Assembly (NCBI GenBank): GCA_036925085.1
Contig: JAUPFP010000014.1
Coordinates: 3,413,501 to 3,477,500, forward strand
DNA from: Brachycybe producta
Lineage: Eukaryota; Arthropoda; Diplopoda; Playtdesmida; Andrognathidae
DNA: 64,000 nt
Direction: 5' to 3'
The position numbers and the translations under genes were made by a program. Within the stretch, counting starts at the first letter, position 1. Every line of letters begins with the position of its first letter. Of this stretch, positions 36,857 through 47,690 are shown piece after piece. The notes below the pieces were generated by a model that saw only the letters and a list, made by a program, of their open reading frames with translations, had not been told where the DNA came from and did no database searches.

Positions 36857-39800
36857 ATGACACCTTGATGAATTGTGCTAAAATTGTGGGGGTTGGGGTT
36901 CTCTTTTACTAATATTAATTTGTGATATCGATGTGATCTTGTTATTTTTCGTCATATTGTACAAAATCAATCAGTAATTCATTTATTGTACAAACTAAAT
37001 ATAGGTAAATATTGCACAAAATGATCCATACTCTCTTTATTTGTTAAGTTTACCTGTTTTTTATGGGTCCCTCAGGTGGTCCGTGGTATGTGGGTGTTTT
37101 CTCTGAAAGAAGAAGAAGAAAAAACATCCAAAATCAATTCGATTGATCCATCAATTTCATCATCATCATCATCATCATTAATTCCACCAAACTCAATTTT
37201 CCAATGTCTGTGTTTGTCACTATGTTACTGTTAATCTGCGGAATCAGTCAATCTGCAAATTGCCTAGACAATCTGCAAAACCAAACCAACCTATACTAGT
37301 GGAATCTGCAAAATTCAACACCTAAAATGTATTGAATTTTGCAGATTCCACTAGTAGGTTGGTTTGGTGATTTTGCAGATTGTCTAGGCAATTTGCAGAT
37401 TGACTGATTCCGCAGATTGACCAATATAGCATATATCCATAATAATAATAATAATAATAATAGATATGACACCCACATTAATAAAACCCACAGACATGTT
37501 GGAGTTTCGAATTGATCTTCTATTGATCCTTTTAATCATTTAATGCATTGACAAAATTCACTGAAATTATTAGTTTATTTTTTCTTCTCGAAATAAAAAC
37601 GGCAAACAAAATCGAAAATTTCGTGTTTGGAATGGAAAGTTTATTTTAGAAAAATCACTAAAACACCAATTCTTCTAAATTCCAATAATAATAATAGGTG
37701 TTTATTTATGATCATTCTAAGTTCCAAAAATTGATTTATGGTCTCTTAAATTTAGGGTTTAAAATGCACAGGCAATTAGAAAACGGGATGAACAGACGTT
37801 GGCTCCGCCCTTTTTATGACGACTGGCAACTTCTAATTGGTTGGTTATGTAGTCTGACGTCACATGTTCCTCCCTTTTCAACGTCGAACTACACAACAAA
37901 CCAATTAGAAGCTGCCGTTCGTCATAAAAAGGGCGGAGCCAACTTCTGTTCATCCCGATTTCTTAAATGAATTCAAATTAAATGTGTTTATAGGTGAATT
38001 ATACGGAATCCAGTTAAGGACATGAACACCAAATAAAAATTGACTTTATTTATTAATATTTTAAAATTGAAATACTAAATCAATATTTTAATGTCAATAG
38101 TTTATATATTTTATATTTAAGTATTAACTCAATATTTTCAGATTAATTAACTGAATAAATTGAATTCGATATATTGTTTGTTTGGCCTTCACAGGGCTCT
38201 GTAGAACACGTTTATTATTTAAATGCATTTAAATTATCAGCTGTGTGTGTGCGTACTAGGTTATACATGAGTCATCGGTATTTGTATAAATATATTTGAT
38301 AAATTGTGATTTTTATTCCATCAAATTAAATTAAATTAAAAGTTTCCATAATAATTGTATTTCGAAATTTGTATAAATTACAAGAAACTTTCGCAAATTA
38401 ATTAATTGTCAATGAAATGATTCAGATCAATATTTTTTTTCTTTGAAGTTCTTAAGAAGGAAGAAATTATACAGAAAAATATACTCGGAAATAAAAATGA
38501 TTGCGATTTCTATTTCACTGAAAATTAATGTCACCCCACCCCACCCCCTTTTATCAATTAATAATGAAATATGTAATATCTTTTATTGTTTTGTTTCGTT
38601 TTGGACACCAATTTAGAATAATTATTAATTGATTTCAGTTAAAATTGTGTGTCTTACACATTTATTATTAAAAATCGAACACGCAAACTTGAATTCTTAC
38701 ATTAAAGAAAGTCGTAAACTACACATCGGATCTGTACGGAACTAATCGGAATACAAGCAATTAGAAATCGGGACAAACACTAGTTGGCTCCGCCCTTTTT
38801 ATGACGAACGGCAACTTCAAATTGGTTGGTTATGTAGTCTGACGCCCTTTTCAACGTCGAACCACACAACAAACCAATTAGAAATTGCCGGTCGTCATAA
38901 AAAGGGCGGAGCCAACTTCTGTTTGTCCCGATTTCTAATTGCCTGTTCTGTAGATTGCTTCACAGGCAATTAGAAATCGGGACAAACAGAAGTTGGTTCC
39001 GCCCTTTTTATGACGACCGGCCACTTCTAATTGGTTGGTTATGTAGTCTGACGTCACATGCTCCGCCCTTTTCAACGTCAAACCACACTACAAACCAATT
39101 AGAAGTTGCCGGTCGTTATAAAAAGGGCGGAACCAACTTCTGTTTGTCCCGATTTCTAATTGCCTGTAATCGGAATATTTTGATAACAATGCATTTCAAT
39201 GGAGCTCAGCCGAAGCGCTGTTTCTCCGATTCGATCCAACTTCCAAGCTAGTGTGTGGGGGGGGGGGGGCTCCATTAAAATCCATTGTTATGAAAATATT
39301 CCGATCCGATTCGTTCCGCCATGTACTGTTGCTACAAGCTTAAAACATTCTGAGAGTAAACGAACTGTCAGCAATGAGAGAGCTAAAGAGTTAACTCCCC
39401 TTTTCTCTCTTTTAATAAATTATTATCCATAAATACACGCCCAGGACACGGGTTTTTATAAATCCAGGATTCAGAAGTGAACTCCTGCTCCTGAATCGTG
39501 ATTAGTTTAGATTTTGGGCTCCTGATAGGAAAGTGGGGTGGGTTTCATTGAGGGTCATTGACCCAACATACTGAGTAAGGGGGGCGGAGGGGGAAGGGGG
39601 TTCATAAATAAACAAAAATATTTGTTTGTTTTTCTACGTTTGTGTACAATTCTATAATATTGAATTATATATTGGGGGGGGGTTGGGGGTTGCTATTATT
39701 AAATGCAAATTTTTCACTCTTCAGCCCTCCTACTCCCTAACAATAATTAATCAATGAAGTAGAAGTCAACCATTTTGCAAATTATGCAAATGAAGGAGGA

Positions 39801-42800
39801 GGAGGAACAATTCTAATAGATCCCCCCCCCCTTTGTTTCTCACAAGAAATTTAAAAAAAAGTCAATTAGAAACTAGAAGAGTAAAGGAATCACTTCTTAA
39901 TATCTTTTTAAAATTTTATGACAATTCTCATGTTTGATATATTTTAAAATAAACTTTTTATGGTATTGTTGAAATTGACAAAATGTTAACTATTATTATT
40001 TTTGTAAACGTTTTTAGTTCCATATTTTAAATGAAAAAGAAATTCTTTATATTTTTTTTTTCTTTTTCATTTAAAATTGGAAGTAAAAACGTTTAAAAAA
40101 TAATAATAGTTAACATTTTGTTAATTTCTGAATAAATAACTGAAGTTCGTCCCGATTTCTAATTACCCGTAGTTATGAGCACGCCTTCTCACTCTACTAA
40201 CCTTGGGTTCAGCTACCCATTTCTAGTAAAGGCAAGTGTGTTCAGCAACAATACAGTCGTTTGTCCCGCCCCCCTTTTATGAGCGTCATCAATTTCTAAT
40301 TGGTTTGTTATTTGGTCTGATGTCACATGCCCCGCCTTTTTTGCAATTTCTAATTGGTTGATATTTGGTCTGATGCTCATAAAAGAAGGCCGGGGGTTGC
40401 AAATGACTGTATTGTGCTGAGCACACTTGCCTGTGTTTTCTAGTTTCTAAAACACTTTCAATTTTTTTTCCTCTGGTTAGTTGCTCTCTCTCTCTTCTAA
40501 AACACACAATAAGAACAAGAGTTGTAATGTGTTTTTTTTTCTTTCTCGATGTGACAAGTGACATTTGTGTGTTTGTCATTGTATTCTATTATAATATGTA
40601 TGTCAGTGCCACATGTGTTTATTTTATGTTCTCGGCCATTGTGTGTCTTTTTTAATTGACTTTTTTTTTTCGTCTTCTGAGAGTTGTGTTTTCTAAATAA
40701 ACTTTTCTAAATTGAGTGAAATCTAAAACATCAACACATGATAATTACTAGGGTTCGGATTTTTATGCAATATATCAAGCAAAATGTTTCTCAATCTGTG
40801 GCCCAAATGTCAATTGTGAAGTAATCTCAGGGCTGGTTAGAAAGGCTAAATGTCTGGTTGCTATTAGTTGTCAACTAGAGAATTCTAGCCTCTAACCAGT
40901 GTTTTTGATTAGGAGAAGAGGGAAAAAAAACCCCATAATTACAAGTTGCTCTATAATTTCACAATTGGCACTTGGGCCACAAATTGAGAAACATTTGCTT
41001 TGACATTTTTGCATAAAAATCCTAACTCTAATAATTACTAAATTACATGTGTTTTGTAATTTTCTCCATCTCACTTAAACATGGTTAAGATTGTTGCCAA
41101 CTAAATTGCGTTGACACAATTAATTGCCTTTATTAATCTACACCAATAAATGAATGATTATTATTTAACCTTCAAAATAATAATCTGTTTTAATGTCTGT
41201 GATTTGAATTACTAATTACTTTTAAAGTAGAGAGGAAGTAATTAATAATATTATAATAATGTAACTACGAGAGAAAAGTAACTTATGAATTTTCTGAGTA
41301 ATAAATTCACAGCATTCGAACATATTTTATAAGGACAGGGCTCGGATTTTTATGCAAAATAACAAACAAATGTTTCTCAATCTGTTTTCCTCAAGGGCCA
41401 ATTGTCAAACAACACAAATTCCATTTAAAGATTAACCAATAATTTTGATTTTTTTTCAATTAAAAACAATTGTTATACCAAGTACACACTATCCTGATAA
41501 TTTAAATGCATTTAAATAATAACCGTGTTCTACAGAGCCCTGTGAAGGACAAACAAACAATATGTTAAAGTCAATTTATTCAGTTAATAATCTCAAAATA
41601 TTGAGTTAATACTTAAATATAATATATAAACTATTGACATTAAAATATTGATTTAGTATTTCAATTTTTAAAATATTAATAATAAAGTCAAATTTTATTT
41701 GGTTCACGTGTCCTTAACTGGATTCCGTATAATTCACTTAAACACATTTATTTTGAATTCATTTAACTCATGTGTTGTGTACAAAGGTATTAAGAGGCTA
41801 AAACTCTAACTGACAACTGATAGTAACTTGCATCTAACCTCTAACCAGCCTTTTATGATTTTAAAAAAAGCACGATTTATGAAATTATTATCAACTTTTG
41901 AAAAAAAAATGGTTGTATCGTTTTTATTTCCACCATTTTCTCTCCTTTCAACCAAAAAAAAAACGTCCATCAAACAACAATGAAACGCTTAATTTGAAAA
42001 TTCCGATCTGTAAAAATAAAGTAATTCATTCATAAAAAGATGAATTGAAAAAAACATGTTTGAGTCCAAAAACAAATTATATTTTTCTCTGTTTTGTTGC
42101 AGACAATTTTAGTTCGTATTTCAGACGGAGGAAGAAGGGAGGAGGACCCAGTGATTCTGGAGTTTCAATGCCAGAGAAACTTAATTATTTTTATTCCGAG
42201 TTTCAATTTCAAGTCACGGACAACACCGGGGAAAAAAAGAACACAATTCAGACAAAAAACAAATAAAATATTCTGCTCTGGTCCAATTCATCTGGTTTTT
42301 TTGTTTGTTTGTTGTAAACACAACCATTCCGTCTTTTTTTCGGTCTGTCTGTGTGTTTTCATGTGGGTCCCCCTCCTTTGCTTTTCCGTTTTATGTCAGT
42401 GAATTCTTTTGCTTCTTCTCTTATTTTTTCAGTGTTCTGTGATTTTTTTCCGTTTTTCCCGTTCTCTATATTTATGTGTTTTCTGTGTTTTTTTTTTCTG
42501 TGTTTTTTTATGCGTTTTTTTGTGTTTCTTTCCGTTTTCTGTGCTTTTTCTTTCTGTTTTCATAGAAAAAACACAGACAACGGAAAGAAACATAGAAAAT
42601 ACAGAAAACAGAAGAAAAAACATAGAAACTGGTTTGTGATATTTTTTCTGTTTTCCGTATTTTTCTGTTTTCTGTATTTATGAGATTTTTTCTGCTCTCT
42701 CTCTCTCTCTATTTGTGTGTTTTCTATGTATTTTCTTCCTGTTTTCTATAATTTCTTTCTATGTTGTTTTTTCTGTTTGTTGTGCTTTTTTTTTGTGTTT

Positions 42801-45800
42801 TTTTTTTCTGTTCTGTATTTTTTTGTGATTTTTTCAGTTTTCTAAGGTTTTTTTTTCTGTTTTCAGTGTGTGTTAGTCAATCCTCTGTGTGTTTTCTGTT
42901 TCCTTTATTTTTCTGTCTTGTTGTATTTTCAGTTTCCGTGCGAATTTTTGTCTGTGTTCTGGTCTTAGTTTCTGTATTTTTTTTTGTTTTCTGCTAGTGA
43001 ATTTTTCTATTTTCTGTTCGTTTTTTTTACGTGCATTTGTATTTATCTATGGGTCGTCTGTGCCACTATACTTGTGTGTGTTTTCACTGTTTTTAATTTC
43101 GTTTCCCTTGTATATTTTCTACACAAGGCGTGCACGCGCCTCCGAGTCTGTGAATCTTTTGTGTTGTCGATGTGATCTTTCTGCTCTAATAAATTCCTAA
43201 CAACAAAAAAACTGGAACCAAGTAGACTGGCCCCAATTCCTTCTTTTATTTTTTATCATCATCATCATCAATATGAATATATTAATTTCATAACGCACAT
43301 CAACAACAATGCAAATATGTAACAATTTGACATAAAAACCCTAAAAACCATCATCATTATCAAATTATGACAAATAAATGGCGACCGTCAACATTGACCC
43401 CCATAGAGCCCCCCCCCCTTCGTATCGAGACCCAGTAACAAGACAGTGTTGTCAGCCACCTCGTCACCGCCAAACTTGTGTTGAGGACTCAAGAGACCGC
43501 TCTAATAATTTAACAAATGACACATCATTTGACCACAAGCAATTAGAAATCGGGACATACAGAAGTTGGCTCCGCCCTTTTCATGACGACCGGCAACTTC
43601 TAATTGGTTGGTTATGTAGTCTGACGTCACATGCTCCGCCCCTTTTCAACGTCGAACCACAAAACAAACCAATTAGAAGTTGCCAGTCGTCATAAACAGG
43701 GCGGAGCCAACTTCTGCGCGTCACGATTTCTAATTGCCTGTCTTTTTATGACAAACGCAACTTCTAATTGGTTGGTTATGTAGTCTGACGTCAAATGTTC
43801 CGCCCCTTTTCAACGTCGAACCACAAAACAAACCAATTAGAAGTTGCCGGTCGTCATAAAAAGGGCGGAGCCAACTGAAGTTCGCCCCGTTTTCTAAATG
43901 CCTGTCTATTTATGACGACTGGCAACTTCTAATTGGTTGGTTATGTAGTCTGACGTCAAATGCTCCGCCCCTTTTCAACGTCGAACCACAAAACAAACCA
44001 ATTAGAAGTTGCCAGTCGTCATAAAAAGGGCGGAGCCAACTGAAGTTCGCCCCGTTTTCTAAATGCCTGTCTATTTATGACGACTGGCAACTTCTAATTG
44101 GTTGGTTATGTAGTCTGACGTCAAATGCTCCGCCCCATTTCAACGTCGAACCACAAAACAAACCAATTAGAAGTTGCCGGTCGTCATAAAAAGGGCGGGG
44201 CCAACTGAAGATCGTCCCGTTTTCTAAATGCCTGTCTTTTTATGACGAAAGCAACTTCTAATTGGTTGGTTATGTAGTCTGACGTCACATGCTCCGCCCT
44301 TTTTCAACGTCGAACCACAAAACAAACCAATTAGAATTTGCCAGTCGTCATAAAAAGGGCGGAGCCAACGTTTATCCCGATTTCTAATTGCCTGTCATTT
44401 GACCAACTGAATGTTTGTGTCCATCTCTCAAAAATTCTAATTTAGAAAAGTGAAATATGATAATAATTCATTGCAATTGCGGAAAAAAGGGAGATTATTT
44501 TTTTGCATAATTTATATGTCGCGACCTTCAATGTTAACAATATTTCTTTCTTTTCAGGAAACATTTAAAAAAAAAAAACAGTTTCAAACTGCGAAACCTT
44601 TTTTTGTTCAGGAATTTTGTGTGTGAAAAAGATAAATGTCTTTATCCTTGGCAACCATCTTAAATAACATTAAAATGAATCACTTTAATTATCTCTAAAT
44701 AGATATAACAAAAGCTTATCATTTGTCAAACCCAATTTCAATTGAAATTCGATTCGATATTTAAGAAAAAAACTAGGATTAAATTGTGATTAATCAAACT
44801 GTAATGATTTAATTTGCCATAAAACCAATAACTGTCAGCTCGAACTGACTCTCAAGATAGTAATCTCGCAGCTCAAACTGTAATAATTATTATAATATCA
44901 TAGATCGAATCTACTCTCAGATAGTAAACTCGCAGAGTTCACTTCAAGACAATAGAAAATATTTTCTGATTAAAAAAAAAAATTCTAAAATCCATCTGGA
45001 AGCTCAAACTCACTATCAGACAGTAACCTCTCAGACAGTGAACTCCAATACACTAAAAGTACTTGAGAAAGTTTGAGAATGGGAATCTTTCCGACAAAAA
45101 GCCCTGAAAATTCATAAAAGAAGCTCTCAAAAACGGTTCAAAATTTAAGCTAAAATTTATCCCAAATTTACTATTAGTCGACTATCAGCTAAAACTCTCA
45201 CAGAATCAGAGAACTGTCAGCAAAGCCTCGTTTTCACGATGATAGTTTTCACGATAGTTGCTGTCATTAGAGCAGCAACTATTGCGATTACTATCATCGT
45301 GAAAATCACATGATAGTCACTATCACACTGTTGCGATAACACTATCACAACGATCACACTGTCATGTGACACAACTATCACGTTGTTTCAAGACATGTAA
45401 AGCCTCGTTTTCACGGCGATAGTTCTATCGTGAGAGTAGCTGTCATGAAAGTTGCGATAGTTGACTCTCACGATAGCAACTGTCTTACATGTCTTGAAGT
45501 AACGTGATAGTTGTCTGTCACATGACAGTGTGACGTCTACTTCATAGGATATCATTGAGTCAACAGTGTTGCCTCTCTCTCTCCCTCCATCAGAAGCTAA
45601 ATTTCCCTACAAAGTGGATATTTTTCCCTAGAAGCGGTCACTCAACAACTATTACTCTATTGCGACAGTTACTATCAACCATCTAGTCAAACGTGATAGT
45701 TGTGATAGTGCTATCGCAACATTGCGATAGTGACTATCACGTGGTATTCACGATGATAGTTCTCGCGATAATTGCTGCTCTCATGAAAGCAACTATCGTG

Positions 45801-47194
45801 ACAACTATCATCGTGAAAACGAGGCTTAACAGATGTTGAGTGACCGCTTGTAGGCAGGGCCGGACTGGCTAGTGGTTGGCCCCACCGGCTATGAAATTGT
45901 GTTGGCCCCATTTTTTTTTAATTTATTTATTTTTGGCCCCCCGTTTTCTTTTGGCCCCCAATTGACCGGCGATCGCCGGTCAGCCGGTCGGGCCAGTCCG
46001 GGCCTGCTTGTAGGGAAATATCCACTTTGTAGGGAAATTTGGCTTCTAGAGAGAGAGAGGCAACACTGTTGTTGACTCAATGATATCCTGTGAAGTAGAC
46101 GTCACACTGTCATGTGACAGAACTATCACCGTTACTTCAAGACATGTAGACAGTTGCTATCGTGAGAGTGAACACTATCGCAACTTTCATGACAGCTACT
46201 CTCACGAAAGAACTATCGCCTTGAAAACGAGGCTTAAGAAAAAACATTTACCAAATCATCAAAAGATGACAAAACGGAAAGAAAAAAACGATTTTGCTCT
46301 AATTGAACCGAAACTCAAAAGAAAATCACAAAAAAAAAAGTCCGGAAATCCATCCGGTCTTGAGAAACTTTTTTTTTTTCTTGAATAAGAAGAAAATGGA
46401 TAAAAGAAACTTATTCATAAATCCCGGGTCAATAAACGAGCCCAAAAAAACTGTTTAGGACCCTCTTAAAGACCATTTTTTCGAAGAACCGCCAAACAAA
46501 CTTAAATTTTCCCTAAATCTGACAACACTGGAAAACCTACTTAACTACTTTCAATATAAACGTCAAATAAATTATCTTCAAGATTAGATTATAAATCATT
46601 TTCGTTAAGAAAAAAACGAAATAAATGCCCTTGTTCCCTTTAAAATTCACTTTGCAAATTGCAATATAAAAAACACACCCAGAAAACAAAAAAAAAAACA
46701 CCTTTCAAATTCCATATATTTGCATTGAAAAAGTAAACACACCTGATGAATCTAATAAAAAAAATAACAAAGAAATGACTGACGTCGATTAAAATAAATA
46801 AACTATTTATTTTAAGACAGATTTTTGTGACTTTTCCGCATTTTTTCCGATATTTCTTACAGTTTTCTTCCGCGTGTTTCAGTCGGTTTTGTTGGCTCTT
46901 TGTAAATATTTTGCAAATTTCAGACGTTTTTTTCTTTCTTCTAAATACTTCCCTGGGAATTTCCAGCTAAGATTCTAATTTTGTGAACGAAATCAAAGCA
47001 ACAAAAAAAAGCGATAAAAGTTTCTTTTATAGTATCGCTGAATTTAAGAACGCCATAGACTTGTATACGTTTTGTTATATGAACAAACTTACTGTATTAT
47101 TATAAAAAAAGACACAAGTTGAAATATGTCAAGTGAAATGTTGACAAAACGGTGAAATGCACTCACCATGAACGGGATCTCCACAACAACCCAT
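28802..47194 (-). CDS. choline transporter-like protein, SLC44A2/4/5 type (22 exons, 686 aa)
   Basis: Coding exons (minus): 47194-47167, 37102-37054, 35552-35479, 35335-35257, 35167-35086, 34741-34646, 34567-34501, 32707-32590, 32505-32422, 32348-32236, 32146-32024, 31271-31172, 31094-31002, 30919-30823, 30744-30509, 30433-30302, 30210-30141, 30050-29977, 29774-29704, 29259-29171, 29101-29017, 28902-28802. They sum to 2061 bases with all phases consistent. The start MGCCGDPV and the block [13 protein letters not shown] identify the CTL family. Membrane segments follow, then [28 protein letters not shown] and [13 protein letters not shown], the most conserved family blocks, and the tail [14 protein letters not shown]. 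Human CTL2 is about 706 aa, so the model is full length. The family moves choline or related substrates across plasma or mitochondrial membranes; substrate here is not shown. Gly2-Cys3-Cys4 could be lipidated (inference). Intron 1 is 10 kb and full of mobile elements. The exon-4 donor (GC|GTACGG) is the least certain join. Confidence 0.92.
29355..29570. repeat. family A element in SLC44 intron 19
   Basis: Has TCGAAACTAGAAGAGTCAAC on the left and TTTACTCTACTAGTTTCGAA on the right. It lies between the exons at 29774-29704 and 29259-29171. Confidence 0.65.
29836..29936. repeat. short hairpin element in SLC44 intron 18
   Basis: ATCTCAAACAACGACGAGG and TTATCGTTGTTCGAGAT are inverted, with GGTGGAGGCT paired to AGCCTCCACC inside. 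The element is about 100 bp with a short loop. Confidence 0.55.
31390..31600. repeat. family A element in SLC44 intron 11
   Basis: Has TTTAGAAACTAGAAGGGG on the left, and two right-type ends (ACCCTTCTAGTTTTT at about 31511 and TTTTCTAGTTTTTACC at about 31596). Confidence 0.6.
31745..31965. repeat. family A element in SLC44 intron 11
   Basis: Left arm AAAACTAGAAGCAAAGCTGA and right arm GAACTACCTTTCTAGTTTCT. It ends about 60 bases before the exon at 32024. Confidence 0.65.
32905..33765. repeat. tandem repeat, about 183-bp unit in a two-unit higher-order pattern
   Basis: GCTGTTTAGTTTTTAGAAAA recurs at about 33003, 33184, 33368, 33551 and 33738, spacing 181-187. Units alternate between a type with AGTTACCCGGAAAT and a type with AGGTGTACAGAAGTTTCC, giving an A-B-A-B array inside SLC44 intron 7. 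Confidence 0.85.
34885..34995. repeat. family A right-arm fragment in SLC44 intron 5
   Basis: AAAAGTTTATTTTCAAAAATA followed by TTTACTCTTCTAGTTTCTAA marks a half element. Confidence 0.55.
36216..36254 (+). repeat. (GA)n microsatellite in SLC44 intron 2
   Basis: About 19 GA units next to a C10 run at 36190-36200. A (CT)n tract of similar length follows 560 bases later. Confidence 0.9.
36818..36853 (+). repeat. (CT)n microsatellite in SLC44 intron 2
   Basis: About 17 CT units, complementary to the GA tract at 36216. Confidence 0.9.
37230..37428. repeat. family E palindrome, long copy
   Basis: GGAATCAGTCAATCTGCAAA on the left mirrors TTTGCAGATTGACTGATTCC on the right, continuing through CCTAGACAATCTGC and ACTAGTGGAATCTGC. 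The arms are about 90 bp and nearly perfect. It lies in SLC44 intron 1 close to exon 2. Confidence 0.8.
37768..37966. mobile_element. family D foldback MITE, right end truncated
   Basis: Starts ACAGGCAATTAGAAAACGGG and carries the family interior (GGCTCCGCCCTTTTTATGAC, TGACGTCA, AAAAAGGGCGGAGCC). The last bases of the right end are lost where family C sequence begins. Confidence 0.75.
37967..38275 (+). repeat. family C repeat joined to a family D element
   Basis: Begins inside the family C sequence at AAATGAATTCAAATTAAATG and runs to GTGTGCGTACTAGGTTAT. The left terminus is missing. Confidence 0.7.
38753..39167. mobile_element. dimer of family D MITEs inside one 9-bp target duplication
   Basis: Unit 1 (38753-38946) and unit 2 (38962-39167) are separated by 15 bases. 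AATCGGAAT lies immediately outside both ends (38744-38752 and 39168-39176) and not at the internal junction. Each unit is a palindrome with CCGCCC/GGGCGG blocks near the ends and a TGACGTCA-like centre (complete only in unit 2). Confidence 0.85.
39865..40130. repeat. family A half element with a T/A-rich palindrome
   Basis: TAGAAACTAGAAGAGTAAAG and AAAATAAACTTTTTATGG on the left, followed by an inverted pair ATTTTTGTAAACGTTTTTA and AAAACGTTTAAAAAATAAT. Confidence 0.5.
40229..40432. repeat. foldback element with GGCAAGTGTG ends, related to family D
   Basis: GGCAAGTGTGTTCAGCA and TGCTGAGCACACTTGCC are inverted. The interior has CCGCCCCC, TTATGAGCGTCATCA and GTCTGATGTCACATG. Confidence 0.65.
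40749..41032. mobile_element. family B hAT-like MITE with perfect 8-bp target duplication
   Basis: Ends TAGGGTTCGGATTTTTATGC and GCATAAAAATCCTAACTCTA. ATAATTAC flanks both sides (40741-40748 and 41033-41040). It is non-coding and lies in SLC44 intron 1. Confidence 0.8.
41338..41860. mobile_element. family B element interrupted by a family C repeat
   Basis: GGGCTCGGATTTTTATGC starts the B element. At about 41480-41795 a full family C unit (ACACTATCCTGATAATTTAA ... GTGTTGTGTACAAAGGTATT) is inserted, after which B sequence resumes (CTCTAACTGACAACTGATAG, CTCTAACCAGCCTTTTATGA). The right B end is lost. Confidence 0.7.
42410..43085 (+). repeat. T-rich degenerate tandem (TTTTCTGTG-like), low complexity
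   Basis: About 670 bases of runs such as TTTTTTTCTGTGTTTTTT and TTTTCTGTTTTC. The Phe/Cys/Val-rich open frames across it in several phases are artefacts of the repeat. A short inverted segment (AAAACACAGACAACGGAAAG, about 42570) pairs with neighbouring units. Confidence 0.85.
43535..44395. mobile_element. five-unit array of family D MITEs inside one 9-bp target duplication
   Basis: The block AATTGGTTGGTTATGTAGTC recurs at about 43600, 43764, 43930, 44097 and 44260 (spacing about 163-167), each with its inverted partner AACAAACCAATTAGAAG. CATTTGACC flanks the whole array (43526-43534 and 44396-44404) and not the inner junctions, where units meet at AATGCCTGTC. It lies in SLC44 intron 1. Confidence 0.88.
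45225..46235. repeat. 1-kb nested foldback repeat (family F)
   Basis: The outer ends AAGCCTCGTTTTCACGATG and AAAACGAGGCTT are inverted. Many GATAGTTGC/GCAACTATC blocks pair across at least two nested palindromes (about 45399-45645 against 45833-46235, and 45225-45398 against 45650-45832). No coding potential is seen. Confidence 0.75.
45855..46006. mobile_element. 152-bp hAT-type MITE with perfect 8-bp target duplication
   Basis: Starts CAGGGCCGGACTGG and ends CCAGTCCGGGCCTG, the CAG...CTG layout of hAT termini. CTTGTAGG flanks both sides (45847-45854 and 46007-46014). The opposite arm of the surrounding palindrome (about 45629-45636, CCTAGAAG) shows the matching empty site. It is GC-rich at the ends, with a T-tract inside. 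Confidence 0.85.
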
Positions 47195-47506
47195 CGCAAA
47201 CGATCGTTTTGTCGGCTAAAACGGATCTTTAAAACAAGTTTTCTCTTTCCGCTGCCACCACCTTTTCTGGTATAAAAAAAGCGCCTAAAAACACCTGAAG
47301 AAACCTCAACCACTTATATCTCTATAAAAAGCGCTTCACCGTTCAGCTGATACAACAATAAATTGAATGACACATTCACTCACTGATTCACACACACACG
47401 ACTCACGAAGTGCGTGATCCTTCTATCTATCTATCGGCTTCTTCTTCGCTGCGCTGCTGAGTTCTTTCTCTCAGACTCTCACAATGACCGGAGAGAGAAA
47501 AAAAAA

Positions 47507-47690
47507 ACAGGCATCTGTAGACAGCTTCAGAATTTCTTTGGCTCCGCCCTTTTATGAGCGTCAGACCAATTATCAACCAATTAGAATTGAAAAGGGCTGG
47601 GCATGTGACGTCAGATCCAGTAACAAACCAATTAAAAATTGATGACGCTCATAAAAAAGGCGGAGCTAAAGAAATTGTGAAGCTGTGAAA
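47507..47690. mobile_element. family D variant MITE upstream of SLC44 exon 1
   Basis: Begins ACAGGCATCTGTAGACAGC and shares CAGAATTTCTTTGGCTCCGC with the copy at 57959. The right terminus is truncated after GAAGCTGT. It sits about 310 bases upstream of the SLC44 start codon. Confidence 0.75.

Noticed and set aside
42045..43200. Several Phe/Cys-rich open frames that look like membrane proteins
   Set aside because: They lie in a T-rich tandem repeat, and all frames of such sequence yield Phe, Cys, Val and Leu.
43535..44395. CRISPR array
   Set aside because: The regular spacing comes from long palindromic transposon units with no unique spacers, in a eukaryotic intron.
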